Assembly: GCF_014873755.1 (NCBI RefSeq)
Contig: NZ_JADBEG010000001.1
Location: 7,538,501 to 7,602,500 of the forward strand
Direction of reading: 5' to 3'
Source of the DNA: Amycolatopsis lexingtonensis
GTDB taxonomy: Bacteria; Actinomycetota; Actinomycetes; Mycobacteriales; Pseudonocardiaceae
DNA length: 64,000 nt
Shown here: positions 51,510 to 61,154 of the stretch, piece after piece
Layout: the number at the start of each line of letters is the position of its first letter
Numbering within the stretch: position 1 is the first letter of the stretch
Program-made: the position numbers and the translations under genes
Notes under the pieces: model-generated
What the model saw: the letters and a program-made list of their open reading frames with translations, nothing else
What the model was told of the DNA's origin: nothing
The model's database searches: none

Positions 51510-52339
51510 AGGTGCTGCTGGCGGGACTGTGCACCGTGGACGTCGTCCAGCGGGTCGACGAGCTCCCGGCGCCGGGCGAGAAGGTGCAGTCGCTGCGGGT
51601 GGACGTCGCGGCCGGGGGGCCCGCGACGAACGCCGCGGTGACCGCCGCCGCGCTCGGCGCCGAGGCGACCCTGCTGACCGTCCTCGGCGCACACCCGCTG
51701 GCGGCCCTCGCCCGCGCCGACCTCGAGGCGCACGGCGTCCGGCTGATTGACCTCGCCCCTTCGCTCACGGAACCGCCCCCGGTCAGCGCGGTGGCCGTCC
51801 GCGACCGCGACGGCGAGCGCACGGTCGTCTCCCGCAACGCCGCCGAGCGGCACTTTCACGTGAAAGTGCCGCTTTTGGCAGCTGATGTCGTTTTGCTTGA
51901 TGGGCATTATCCGGAACTCGCGCTGGCCGTCGCGAGGGGAACCGAGGCGCCGGTCGTGCTCGACGCGGGCAGCTGGAAGCCCGTGCTCGACGAGCTGCTG
52001 CCCCTGGTCGACGTCGCCGCGTGCTCCGCGCACTTCACCGCGCCGGAACCCGGCCTCCACGAGCGTGGCGTCCCCACCGTCATCACCACCGCCGGGCCCG
52101 GCCCGGTGCGGTGGTCCACAGCGGACGGCGGCTCGGGTGAGGTGCCTGTCGCGAGCGTGGCGGCGCGGGACACACTAGGTGCGGGCGACGTCTGGCACGG
52201 CGCGCTCGCCGTGGCCGTGGCACGCGAAGCGACGGTGCCGGACCGGATCCGCTTCGCCAACGAGGTGGCCGCCGAACGGGTGCGGCAGGTGGGACCGCGG
52301 TCGTGGACGACCGCGATCGCAGGAAGGAACAGGACATGA
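51506..52339 (+). CDS. PfkB-family sugar kinase carrying an inserted palindrome
   Basis: This 277-residue kinase has the N-terminal CTVDVVQRVDELPAPGEKV segment, a glycine-rich GGPATNAAVTAAALGA and the C-terminal catalytic motif DTLGAGDVWHGALAVA. It should phosphorylate the imported sugar or its derivative with ATP. Near residue 115 a perfect 28-base palindrome encodes RHFHVKVP, followed by unusually AT-rich codons (CTTGATGGGCATTAT). The frame stays open. It overlaps neighbours on both sides by 4 bases. Confidence 0.9.
   Translation: MKVLLAGLCTVDVVQRVDELPAPGEKVQSLRVDVAAGGPATNAAVTAAALGAEATLLTVLGAHPLAALARADLEAHGVRLIDLAPSLTEPPPVSAVAVRDRDGERTVVSRNAAERHFHVKVPLLAADVVLLDGHYPELALAVARGTEAPVVLDAGSWKPVLDELLPLVDVAACSAHFTAPEPGLHERGVPTVITTAGPGPVRWSTADGGSGEVPVASVAARDTLGAGDVWHGALAVAVAREATVPDRIRFANEVAAERVRQVGPRSWTTAIAGRNRT
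51846..51873. repeat. 28-base perfect palindrome within the PfkB gene
   Basis: AGCGGCACTTTCAC is followed directly by its exact reverse complement. It lies in-frame in a coding region where normal genes of the family have no such structure. It resembles a dispersed palindromic element; I recall similar CACTTTCACGTGAAAGTG words in Amycolatopsis genomes. Confidence 0.9.
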
Positions 52340-52971
52340 CGGCGTTCGACGACCTGCTGGCCAGGGCCGAGGGCTTGACCGTGCGCGGGCAGCGCAACGT
52401 GCTGGGCATCATCGGCGCGCCCGCGTCCGGCAAGACCACGCTCGCGTGGGCGCTGGCCAACGCGCTCGGCTCGCGCGCCGCGGTGGTCGGCATGGACGGC
52501 TTCCACCTCGCGCAGGTCGAGCTGCGCCGGCTGGAGCGCACCGAGCGCAAGGGCGCCCCGGACACGTTCGACGCGGCCGGCTACTTCCACATGATCAAGC
52601 GGCTGGCCGAGGGCCGCGAGACGGTCTACGCGCCGGAGTTCCGCCGCGAGATCGAGGAGCCGATCGCCGGCGCGGTCGCCGTGCCGCCGGAGGTCCAGCT
52701 GGTGATCACGGAGGGCAACTACCTGCTGCTGCCGGACGACCCGTGGAGCGGGATCCGGCCGCTGCTCACCGAGGCCTGGTTCCTCGCGCCGGACGAGCCC
52801 GAGCGGATCGAACGGCTGGTCTCGCGCCACCGCCGCTACGGCCGTTCGCTGGTCGAGGCCCGCCGCCGCGCGCTCGGCTCGGACCAGCGCAACGCCGACC
52901 TGATCTCGCAGACGCGCGACCGGGCCGACCTGGTGCTGGAGAACCTGCCGCTGGCGAACTTCGCGATTTGA
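52336..52971 (+). CDS. frcK: FrcK-like P-loop sugar/nucleoside kinase
   Basis: This 211-residue P-loop kinase has Walker A IGAPASGKTTLAWAL, the MDGFHLAQVELRRL segment, TFDAAGYFHMIKRL and VITEGNYLLLPDDPW. It belongs to the pantothenate/uridine kinase-like group, where FrcK of fructose transport clusters falls. Its substrate is unproven. Having both this kinase and a PfkB kinase suggests two phosphorylations or alternative substrates. It overlaps both neighbours by 4 bases. Confidence 0.87.
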   Translation: MTAFDDLLARAEGLTVRGQRNVLGIIGAPASGKTTLAWALANALGSRAAVVGMDGFHLAQVELRRLERTERKGAPDTFDAAGYFHMIKRLAEGRETVYAPEFRREIEEPIAGAVAVPPEVQLVITEGNYLLLPDDPWSGIRPLLTEAWFLAPDEPERIERLVSRHRRYGRSLVEARRRALGSDQRNADLISQTRDRADLVLENLPLANFAI

Positions 52972-53708
52972 CGCTCATCGTCACGGGCGGCAGCCGCGGG
53001 ATCGGCGCCGCCACCTGCCTGCTCGCGGCTCAGCGCGGCCACGACGTCGTGGTCAACTACTCGGGCGATCCCGCGCCCGCGCTCGCCGTGGCCGACGAGG
53101 TGCGTTCGCTCGGCCGTCAGGCGCAGGCGGTGCGCGCGGACGTCTCGGTGGAGGGCGACGTCGTCGCGCTGTTCGACGCGGCCGCCGAGCTGGGGCCGGT
53201 GACCGCGCTGGTCAACAACGCGGCGATCACCGGCAACACCCCCGGCCGGCTCGACTCCTACGCCGTGGACGTCGTCCGGCGGACTCTGGACGTCAACGTG
53301 ACCGGGGTGTTCCTGTGCTGCCGCGAGGCGGTCCGCCGCATGTCGACGCGCCACGGCGGCCACGGCGGCGCGATCGTCAACATCTCCTCGACGGCGGCGC
53401 GCACCGGCTCGGCCGGGGAGTGGGTGCACTACGCGGCGTCGAAGGCCGCCGTGGACACGCTGACGTTCGGGCTGGCCCAGGAGGTCGGCGGCGAAGGCGT
53501 CCGGGTCAACGCGGTCCGCCCGGGCATGATCCGGACCGGCCTGCACGACGCGGCCGGCCTCCCGGACCGCCTCGACCGGCTGGCACCGCAGATCCCGATG
53601 GGGCGGCCGGGTGAGCCGGCGGAGATCGCCGAAGCGGTGCTGTTCCTGCTGTCGCCGGCGTCGTCGTTCACTACCGGGGCGATCCTGGAGGTCGGTGGCG
53701 GCCGGTGA
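52968..53708 (+). CDS. SDR-family oxidoreductase of the sugar operon
   Basis: This 246-residue short-chain dehydrogenase has TGGSRGIGAATC, NNAAITG, NISSTAA with the catalytic Ser, and YAASKAA (YxxxK), and ends TGAILEVGGGR. It resembles glucose 1-dehydrogenase or 3-oxoacyl reductase-like SDRs. The TTG start overlaps the kinase stop (TTGA), so it is the last member of the sugar operon and probably oxidises or reduces the sugar or polyol. Confidence 0.92.
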   Translation: MTLIVTGGSRGIGAATCLLAAQRGHDVVVNYSGDPAPALAVADEVRSLGRQAQAVRADVSVEGDVVALFDAAAELGPVTALVNNAAITGNTPGRLDSYAVDVVRRTLDVNVTGVFLCCREAVRRMSTRHGGHGGAIVNISSTAARTGSAGEWVHYAASKAAVDTLTFGLAQEVGGEGVRVNAVRPGMIRTGLHDAAGLPDRLDRLAPQIPMGRPGEPAEIAEAVLFLLSPASSFTTGAILEVGGGR

Positions 53709-53755
53709 CCGGTCGAGCACTCTCCGATAGACGTGAATGACCTTCGGTCACCGGC
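53701..53755. repeat. 10-base inverted repeat after the sugar operon
   Basis: GCCGGTGACC (53701-53710, at the SDR stop) and GGTCACCGGC (53746-53755) are exact complements with a 35-base spacer. It could be a weak terminator. The remaining bases to 53883 show no gene. Confidence 0.4.
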
Positions 53756-53883
53756 GTCCGCCTGCTGGGACGGCCGGAGACGGCGAGATCACGATCGGAC
53801 GCGGACTTGGTCACCTCGGTTTCGCCGGGCGAACGCTGTGCAACTCTGGGAAGCCGCCACGCGAAAGGACGGCTTCGGAAGCC

Positions 53884-54297
53884 ATGGCCAAACTCATGTC
53901 CGTGCACCACCTCGCGCTCACCGTGACCGACGTGGACCGCAGCGTGCCGTGGTACGCCCGCGTCCTCGACCTCGAGGAGGTCTTCCGGCGCGAAGAGCCG
54001 GACACGGGGCTGCGGAAGGTCGTGCTCCGCTCCGCCGGTGACGAGTTCTCCGTGGTGCTGGTGCAGCACGCCGACACCGGTAGACGCGGCTTCGACGAAC
54101 ACCGCGCCGGCCTCGAGCACGTGGCGTTCCGCGTGAGCTCGACGGCGGAACTGGCCGAGTGGGAGCAGCGCCTGGCGGAGTTCGGCGTCTCCTACCTGCC
54201 GACGGCGCCGTCGCGCACGTTCGAGGGTTCGAAGGTGGTCGTGTTCCGCGATCCGGACGGCATCCAGCTCGAGATCTGGGCCGACCCGGAGCTCTGA
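53884..54297 (+). CDS. VOC/glyoxalase-family protein
   Basis: This 137-residue protein has the paired beta-alpha-beta-beta-beta units of the VOC superfamily: VHHLALTVTDVDRSVPWYARVL with a metal-binding His early, LEHVAFRVSS in the middle and VVFRDPDGIQLEIWADPEL at the end (conserved Glu). It could be a lyase, dioxygenase or fosfomycin/bleomycin-type resistance protein; nothing nearby tells which. ATG 53884 has GGAAG close upstream. Confidence 0.9.
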   Translation: MAKLMSVHHLALTVTDVDRSVPWYARVLDLEEVFRREEPDTGLRKVVLRSAGDEFSVVLVQHADTGRRGFDEHRAGLEHVAFRVSSTAELAEWEQRLAEFGVSYLPTAPSRTFEGSKVVVFRDPDGIQLEIWADPEL

Positions 54298-54301
54298 CGC
54301 C

Positions 54302-54970
54302 TCAGGCTCGCGCGTCGTCCGGCTCTTCCACCGGACGCCGCATCTCCTGGCGGTAGCGCAGCACGCCGTACCCGGTGCCGACCACGAAGAACGCGATGCT
54401 GATCCACAGCGCCGCCGTCTTGACCCACGGCAGGGCGTCCAGCAGGCCCGCGCCGTAGTAACCGAGCAGGACCAGCGTCGGCACCCACAGCAGGCCGCCG
54501 AGCGCCGTCGCCGCCATGAAGCGGCGCGGGTCCATCCGGGCGGCGCCCGCGATCAGCGGGGCCAGCGTGCGGATCCACGGGATCCACCGGGCCGCCACGA
54601 TCGCGAAGAAGCCCTTGCGGTCCAGGAACCGCTGCGCGCGTTCCAGCGCCTGGCGGTTCAGCACCTTGCCGTCGCGCCTCGCGATCAGCTTGGTGCCGCT
54701 GGTGCGCCCGATGTAGTAGCCGATCTGGTTGCCGAGCACGGCGACGATCAGCGCGGCTCCCGACAGGAACCACGCGTTCGCGTCCGAACCGTGCTGGGCG
54801 AGCACCACGCCGGCCCCGAACAGCAGTGAGTCACCGGGCAGGAACAGCCCGATGATCAGCGCGCATTCGACCAGCACGAAGCTCAGCACGATCACCCAGA
54901 CGAGCAGCGGACCGGCGGTGTCCAGCCAGCTCACGCCGACGCCCGCGGCCTCGATGCTCACGACGTTCAC
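54302..54970 (-). CDS. DedA-family membrane protein
   Basis: This 222-residue membrane protein shows the DedA pattern: ECALIIGLFLPGDSLLFGAG early, GNQIGYYIGRTSG, and the amphipathic ARWIPWIRTLAPLIAGAARM. DedA proteins are undecaprenyl-phosphate or phospholipid translocases needed for envelope maintenance. GTG 54970 follows TAGGCT by 6 bases on the minus strand (leaderless). A second DedA gene lies at 61384. Confidence 0.93.
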   Translation of the reverse strand: MNVVSIEAAGVGVSWLDTAGPLLVWVIVLSFVLVECALIIGLFLPGDSLLFGAGVVLAQHGSDANAWFLSGAALIVAVLGNQIGYYIGRTSGTKLIARRDGKVLNRQALERAQRFLDRKGFFAIVAARWIPWIRTLAPLIAGAARMDPRRFMAATALGGLLWVPTLVLLGYYGAGLLDALPWVKTAALWISIAFFVVGTGYGVLRYRQEMRRPVEEPDDARA

Positions 54971-55050
54971 ACTGGAAGCCTACGTGGCCCAGGTGAACAC
55001 CCCGCGGCGAACGGTCGAATCGAGCTGTGCGAGATATTCAGGTTCGACAT

Positions 55051-55132
55051 GCCGTGAAGGCCCCCTTACCGGCTGTAGAAACCGTGAAGGCCTCCTTCCC
55101 GGTCATAAAAGCCGGGAAGGAGGCCTTCACGG
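55051..55132. repeat. Repeated hairpin family, terminator of the YceI operon
   Basis: A 21-bp perfect stem (55082-55102 with 55112-55132, core GTGAAGGCCTCCTTCC) lies 4 bases beyond the YceI stop on the minus strand. A further partial copy (GCCGTGAAGGCCCCCTTACC, from 55051) sits beside it. The same core forms the clpB terminator at 30157-30207. Confidence 0.88.
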
Positions 55133-55136
55133 AACT

Positions 55137-55958
55137 TCAGAACTGCGGCAGCGACTCGCCCTGGACCGCTTCGACGTCCAGCTCGATCTTCACCGTCGTG
55201 CCGACCGCAGCGACCCCGGCCCGGACCATCGCGCTGTAGTTGATCGCGAAGTCGTTCCGGTGCAGCGTCGTCTCCGCGTGGAACGCCGCGCGCACGCCGC
55301 CCCACGGGTCCGGGCCCCAGCCGCCGTAGGTCAGCTCGAGCTCGATCTCGCGGCGCTCGCCGTGCAGCGTCAGCTCGCCCAGCAGCGTCCACGAGTCGGC
55401 GCCGCGCTGGCGCAGGCCGGTGCTCGTGAACGTGATGACCGGGTGCACGTCGACGTCGAGGAAGTCCGGCGAACGCAGGTGGTCGTCGCGCATCTTGATG
55501 CCGGTTTCGATGCTCGCCGCCTTGATCTCGGCGTGCACCGACGACCGCTCGGCCGGGCGGCCGATCTCGATCCGGCCGGACACGTCCGGGAACCGCGCCT
55601 TGATGCTCGCGATGCCCAGGTGCCGCGCGGTCGCCATGACCGACGAGTGCATCGGGTCGATCACCCACGGCCCGGCGGGCGGCAGGTCGATCGCCTCGGC
55701 GACCGGCGCCAGCACGACGTCGCCGAGCGAGCCGGAGCCGTCCGAGGCGATCTGCGCCGTCCGGGCGACCGGGGTGTACCCAGCCGCCGTGACGACGGCC
55801 GTGTACATCCCCACCGGGAGGGCGTCGGTGACGACCTCCCCGCGGACGTCGGCCGCCTGCCGGGCGACCTGCCGGCCGGCCGGGTCCGTGACGGTGAGCA
55901 CCGCGTGCTCCACCGCCCAGCCCTCGGCCGTCCGGAAGGTCGCGCGCAAGCCGGTCAT
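55137..55958 (-). CDS. YceI-family protein with N-terminal CnaB-like domain
   Basis: This 273-residue protein has an N-terminal beta-sandwich of about 85 residues resembling a carboxypeptidase-regulatory/CnaB domain (VGMYTAVVTAAGYTPVA). A YceI lipocalin-like domain follows (WVIDPMHSSVMATARHLG, SIETGIKMRDDHLRSPDFLD, ELTLHGERREIELEL). YceI proteins bind long polyisoprenoids such as quinones. There is no signal peptide. It overlaps the MFS stop by ATGA, and both products carry similar CnaB-like domains, which suggests they interact. Confidence 0.9.
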   Translation of the reverse strand: MTGLRATFRTAEGWAVEHAVLTVTDPAGRQVARQAADVRGEVVTDALPVGMYTAVVTAAGYTPVARTAQIASDGSGSLGDVVLAPVAEAIDLPPAGPWVIDPMHSSVMATARHLGIASIKARFPDVSGRIEIGRPAERSSVHAEIKAASIETGIKMRDDHLRSPDFLDVDVHPVITFTSTGLRQRGADSWTLLGELTLHGERREIELELTYGGWGPDPWGGVRAAFHAETTLHRNDFAINYSAMVRAGVAAVGTTVKIELDVEAVQGESLPQF

Positions 55959-58540
55959 GACCGGTCGACCAGCTCGTCGAAGGCCTGGTCGTAGCTCAGC
56001 CGGACGTCGTGGTCCGCTTCGCCGCCGGTCAGCTCCACCTGGCTGGTCGCCGGCGGGTAGCCGCTCGCGACCACGGTGTACGCGCCCGCGGGCAGGTCGC
56101 TCACCACGTACCGGCCTTCGCCGTCGGTCCGCGCGACCGCCGCCACGTTGCCCTCGGCGTCGAGCACGGTGATCCGCGCGTCCGGCACGACCCGGTCGCC
56201 CTCGGTCCGCGCGGTGCCGCCGAGCAGCACCGAGCTGGCGAGCTCGACGTCGTGGCGCAGCACGCCGCTGTCCGGCACGGTCAGCGTGAGCGCGACGGGC
56301 CGGTAGCCCGCGCCGCTGGCGACCAGGGTGTACGCCCCGGCGCCGACCCCGACGAAGGCGTAGGTGCCGTCCGCGGTCGTGATGAACGCGCCGTTCACCT
56401 CGCCGCGGCTGTCGGTCAGCGTCACCGTGACGTTCGCCAGCGGGGAGCCGGTGGCGGCCGCTCGCACGGTGCCGGTCAGCTCGCCGGACCCGGTGAGCGT
56501 GACGTCGACCGTCGCGGGGCCGTTGCTGATCACGACGCTGGAGGCCTGCGGCTGGTGGCCGTGGGCCGACACGATGAGGACGTACGCGCCCGGGCCCTGG
56601 CTGGGCACCGAGTAGCTGCCGTCCGCCGCGCCGGTGGCCCGCGCGACCTGGCGGCCGCGCTGGTCGATCAGCGTCAGCGCGGCACCCGGGACGTGGCTGC
56701 CGTCCTGCCGCCGCACGTGCCCGATCACCGGCACGCCGCCCGCGCCGACCGGGGTGTCGACGTCGGCGTCCGCGACGGAGTTCGTGACCGGCATCGGCAG
56801 CGCGCCCGACACGGCCTGGTAGTCGCCGTGGCCGTTCGTGCTCAGCGCGTGCTTCCCGCCGCCGACCAGTGCCGGCTCGCGGTCGGCCGGCTTGACCGGC
56901 TCGACGATCTCGGTCGGCGCGTCCGCGAAGCCGTCTTCCTCGAGCAGCGCCTCGCCGCCCTCCATGGCCGCCGCGGCCGGGGCCGCGTTGGTCAGCGGGA
57001 TCTCCTTCATGAACAGCAGCACCACCGTGGCCAGCAGGGCCACCGCGCCGGCGATGTAGAACACCGTGGTGATCGACTCGGTGAAGCCGATCAGCACCGG
57101 GGTCTTGATCGCCTCGGGCAGGTTCTGGATGCCGCTGGTGTTCTCCGACAGGTTGCCGATGCCCGCGCCGGCGCCGGCCGGCAGATGCCCGCCGAACGCC
57201 TTGGTGATGTTGGGCAGCAGCGTGTTGAACAGGACCGTCAGGAAGATCGCGACACCGGCGGTACCACCGATCTGGCGGAAGAACGTCGCCGACGCGGTCG
57301 AGACGCCCATATCGCTGCGCGGGCCGGCGTTCTGCACCGCGATGATCAGCGTCTGCATGCACTGGCCGAGGCCGAGGCCGATGATGGCGGCCGCGACCAG
57401 CGGGTGCCACAGCGGCGAGTCGTACTTCACCTGCGCGAAGAAGAACGCGCCGCCGGCGATCAGGATGGTGCCGACGATCGGGAAGATCTTGTAGCGCCCG
57501 GTCTTCCCGGTGAGCCGGCCCGACACGATCGAGCTGATCATGATGCCCGCCATCAGCGGCAGCATCAGCAGCCCGGACTCGGTCGGCGTGTAGCCCTGCA
57601 CGACCTGCATGAACTGCGGGATCATCGTGATCGCGCCGAACATCGCGACACCGACGATGACACCGCCGATGATCGCCACGGTGAACGTCGAGTTCTTGAA
57701 CAGGCGCAGCGGGATGAGCGCGGCGTCCTTCATCAGCTTCTCGACCACGATGAAGGCGATGACGCCGACGCCGCCGATGACGTAGCAGAGGATGGACTTC
57801 TGGTCGCCCCAGCCCCACTTCTGGCCCTGCTCGGCGACGATCAGGAACGGCACGACCGCGACGACCAGCGTCAGCGCGCCCCACCAGTCGATCTTGTGCT
57901 TGTGCGGCGTGTGCGGCACGTTCAGGACCTTCGCCACGACGAACAGCGCGAGCACGCCGATCGGAACGTTGATCAGGAAGACCCAGCGCCAGCCGGAGAT
58001 GCCGGCCAGGGTGTCGAAGCCGGCGAACAGGCCGCCCAGCACCGGGCCGAGCACGGTCGAGAGACCGAACACGGCGAGGATGTACCCCTGGTACTTCGCG
58101 CGTTCACGCGGCGGCACGATGTCGCCGAGGATGGTCATGGCCAGCGACATCAGACCGCCGGCGCCGAGGCCCTGCACCGCGCGGAACGCGGCGAGCTCGT
58201 ACATCGACTGCGAGAACGTCGAGGCCAGCGAACCGGCGACGAAGATCGTGATCGCGGCCAGGTAGAACGGCTTGCGGCCGTAGATGTCGGACAGCTTGCC
58301 GTAGATCGGCGTGACGATCGTCGAGGTGATCAGGTACGCCGTGGTCGCCCACGCCTGCAGGTCGAAGCCGTGCAGGTCGTTGGCGATCTTGACGATCGAC
58401 GTACCGACGATCGTCTGGTCCAGCGCGGCGAGGAACATGCCGCACATCAAGCCGCTCAGGATCGTGACGATCTGGCGGTGGCTCAGCCGGGGTGGTTGCC
58501 CCACCTCGGGCTGGGCGACTGCTTCGGTGGTGGAACTCAT
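55955..58540 (-). CDS. DHA2-type MFS transporter fused to three CnaB-like domains
   Basis: This 861-residue protein starts with a 14-helix drug:H+ antiporter domain (residues about 20-530; LAALDQTIVGTSIVKIANDL, GKLSDIYGRKPFY, LGPVLGGLFAG). A linker of about 70 residues and three carboxypeptidase-regulatory/CnaB-like beta domains follow (about 600-855), each ending in a GAYxLVxSxxGY-like strand. Ordinary exporters of this class end near residue 500. The appended domains might sit on either face of the membrane. ATG 58540 overlaps the marR stop (ATGA). The regulator upstream and the YceI protein downstream complete the operon. Confidence 0.92.
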   Translation of the reverse strand: MSSTTEAVAQPEVGQPPRLSHRQIVTILSGLMCGMFLAALDQTIVGTSIVKIANDLHGFDLQAWATTAYLITSTIVTPIYGKLSDIYGRKPFYLAAITIFVAGSLASTFSQSMYELAAFRAVQGLGAGGLMSLAMTILGDIVPPRERAKYQGYILAVFGLSTVLGPVLGGLFAGFDTLAGISGWRWVFLINVPIGVLALFVVAKVLNVPHTPHKHKIDWWGALTLVVAVVPFLIVAEQGQKWGWGDQKSILCYVIGGVGVIAFIVVEKLMKDAALIPLRLFKNSTFTVAIIGGVIVGVAMFGAITMIPQFMQVVQGYTPTESGLLMLPLMAGIMISSIVSGRLTGKTGRYKIFPIVGTILIAGGAFFFAQVKYDSPLWHPLVAAAIIGLGLGQCMQTLIIAVQNAGPRSDMGVSTASATFFRQIGGTAGVAIFLTVLFNTLLPNITKAFGGHLPAGAGAGIGNLSENTSGIQNLPEAIKTPVLIGFTESITTVFYIAGAVALLATVVLLFMKEIPLTNAAPAAAAMEGGEALLEEDGFADAPTEIVEPVKPADREPALVGGGKHALSTNGHGDYQAVSGALPMPVTNSVADADVDTPVGAGGVPVIGHVRRQDGSHVPGAALTLIDQRGRQVARATGAADGSYSVPSQGPGAYVLIVSAHGHQPQASSVVISNGPATVDVTLTGSGELTGTVRAAATGSPLANVTVTLTDSRGEVNGAFITTADGTYAFVGVGAGAYTLVASGAGYRPVALTLTVPDSGVLRHDVELASSVLLGGTARTEGDRVVPDARITVLDAEGNVAAVARTDGEGRYVVSDLPAGAYTVVASGYPPATSQVELTGGEADHDVRLSYDQAFDELVDRS

Positions 58541-59070
58541 GCGTTGGCCCCCTTGGCCGGAGCACCGGCGGACGCGTGCGCGTCGGCCAGCTGTGGAGAG
58601 TGGTTCTCGATACCTGTGTTGAGCCGGCCGAAGAGGCGGTTCAGGGTCTGGATTTCCCCGTCCGTCCAGTCCCCGAGCACTTCGGCCAGCCACTGGTTGC
58701 GCTGCTTGCGGTTCTCTTCGAACACCCGCATGCCCTCGGAGGTCGGCGCGAGCAGGCACGCCCGGCCGTCTTCGGGGTCGGCCTGGCGTTCGACCAGGCC
58801 GTGCTGCACGAGGGAGCTCGACTGCCTGCTGATCGTGGAGATCTCGGAGTGGAGCGACTCCGCGAGCCGGCTGGTGCGCTGCGGGCCCTCGTGGATGAGG
58901 GTGAAGAGGATCGCGTACGCCGCCCGCTCGATGCCGTCCGGGCCCTGCTTGGAGACCTGCGACTTCGCCTTGTTGATCAAGCGGACCAGGCGCACGAGCT
59001 CGTGGCCGAGCTGGTCGGCGAGGTCGAGTTCGGCCGTGGGCCGGGTGGCGGCGGAGCTGTTCGGTGCCAT
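58537..59070 (-). CDS. MarR-family regulator of the MFS-YceI operon
   Basis: This 177-residue regulator has the MarR fold (AAYAILFTLIHEGPQRTSRLAE, SEISTISRQSSSLV, wing RQADPEDGRACLL). ATG 59070 was chosen because AGGATCC-type spacing precedes it; the in-frame frame extends further without a site. The stop overlaps the MFS start, so the three genes marR-MFS-yceI are translated together. Two near-identical palindromes in the upstream region are its likely operators, one toward each divergent promoter. Confidence 0.92.
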   Translation of the reverse strand: MAPNSSAATRPTAELDLADQLGHELVRLVRLINKAKSQVSKQGPDGIERAAYAILFTLIHEGPQRTSRLAESLHSEISTISRQSSSLVQHGLVERQADPEDGRACLLAPTSEGMRVFEENRKQRNQWLAEVLGDWTDGEIQTLNRLFGRLNTGIENHSPQLADAHASAGAPAKGANA

Positions 59071-59107
59071 GAGGGATCCTTCAACGGCGTTGGTTGGCGG
59101 CTGCAAC

Positions 59108-59124
59108 TAGTTGCCTCAGGCAAG
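59108..59124. promoter_or_regulatory. MarR operator copy 1
   Basis: TAGTTGCCTCAGGCAAG contains the perfect palindrome TTGCCTcAGGCAA. It lies 38 bases before the marR start and overlaps a second palindrome (GCAACTAGTTGC, 59103-59114). Confidence 0.75.
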
Positions 59125-59184
59125 GATGTGCCTTCACCACCGGTTATGCAAGCGGACGGGCGCTCGGTGTGTCCGAACACACTT

Positions 59185-59201
59185 TAGTTGCCGTATGCAA
59201 G
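59185..59201. promoter_or_regulatory. MarR operator copy 2
   Basis: TAGTTGCCGTATGCAAG matches copy 1 at 13 of 17 positions with the same half-sites TTGC/GCAA. It lies 57 bases before the divergent PPOX gene. A related half-site (TTATGCAAGC) occurs between the copies. Confidence 0.7.
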
Positions 59202-59257
59202 CAGATTTCCTCCGGGCTGCTCCGGAACAACAGCGGCCCCCGCCGGTTGGAGAAGGT

Positions 59258-59683
59258 ATGACCGACGACACAGCGCTGAAGGACTTCCTCGCCGCCCACC
59301 GCCACGGCGTCCTCGCCACCATCCGGCGCGACGGGCGGCCCCAGCTGTCCACCATCACGTACCTGTACGACCCGGAAGCGGCGACGGTGATCGCGTCGAT
59401 CACCGAGACCAGGGCGAAGGCGAAGAACATGCGCCGCGACCCGCGGGTGACGTTCCACGTCGGCAGCGAGGACGGCTGGAGCTACGTGGTCGCGGAGGGG
59501 CAGGCGTCGCTCACGGCGCCGGCGGCCGCACCGGACGACTCGACGGCCGACGCGCTGGTCGACTACTACCGGCGCGCGGCGGGCGAACACCCCGACTGGG
59601 CCGAGTACCGCGCGGCCATGGTCACCGACCAGCGGGTCCTGCTCACGATCCACGTCGAGAAGCTGATCGGCCTGGTCCGCTGA
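59258..59683 (+). CDS. PPOX-class (F420/FMN-dependent) oxidoreductase
   Basis: This 141-residue split-barrel flavin or deazaflavin enzyme has FLAAHRHGVLATIRRDGRPQ, STITYLYDPE, TRAKAKNMRRDPRVTFHV and a C-terminal KLIGLVR. The TRAKAKNMRRDP loop is typical of the F420-dependent class, which reduces quinones, enones or biliverdin-like compounds. ATG 59258 follows GAGAAGG. It is divergent from the marR-MFS-yceI operon and shares its operators, so it may respond to the same toxic compound. Confidence 0.9.
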   Translation: MTDDTALKDFLAAHRHGVLATIRRDGRPQLSTITYLYDPEAATVIASITETRAKAKNMRRDPRVTFHVGSEDGWSYVVAEGQASLTAPAAAPDDSTADALVDYYRRAAGEHPDWAEYRAAMVTDQRVLLTIHVEKLIGLVR

Positions 59684-59717
59684 GGCTGCTCCGGGCGGCT
59701 GGTTTTGAAATTTTGGT

Positions 59718-59730
59718 TCCGCAGTGCGGA
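59718..59730. promoter_or_regulatory. TCCGCAgTGCGGA palindrome at the glcD-like promoter
   Basis: A 6-base inverted repeat around one base lies 11 bases before the TACGAT -10 box. IclR-type regulators often use TTCCGC/GCGGAA half-sites. No such regulator is adjacent. Confidence 0.5.
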
Positions 59731-59753
59731 GTCTCCGGGCTTACGATGAGGCC

Positions 59754-61145
<1,392 letters not shown>

Positions 61146-61154
61146 GCCGCGCCG

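Noticed and set aside
56009..59110. A 1033-codon frame antisense to the MFS and marR genes
   Set aside because: Composition is His/Arg/Asp-rich throughout, with no domains; it spans two well-defined minus-strand genes.
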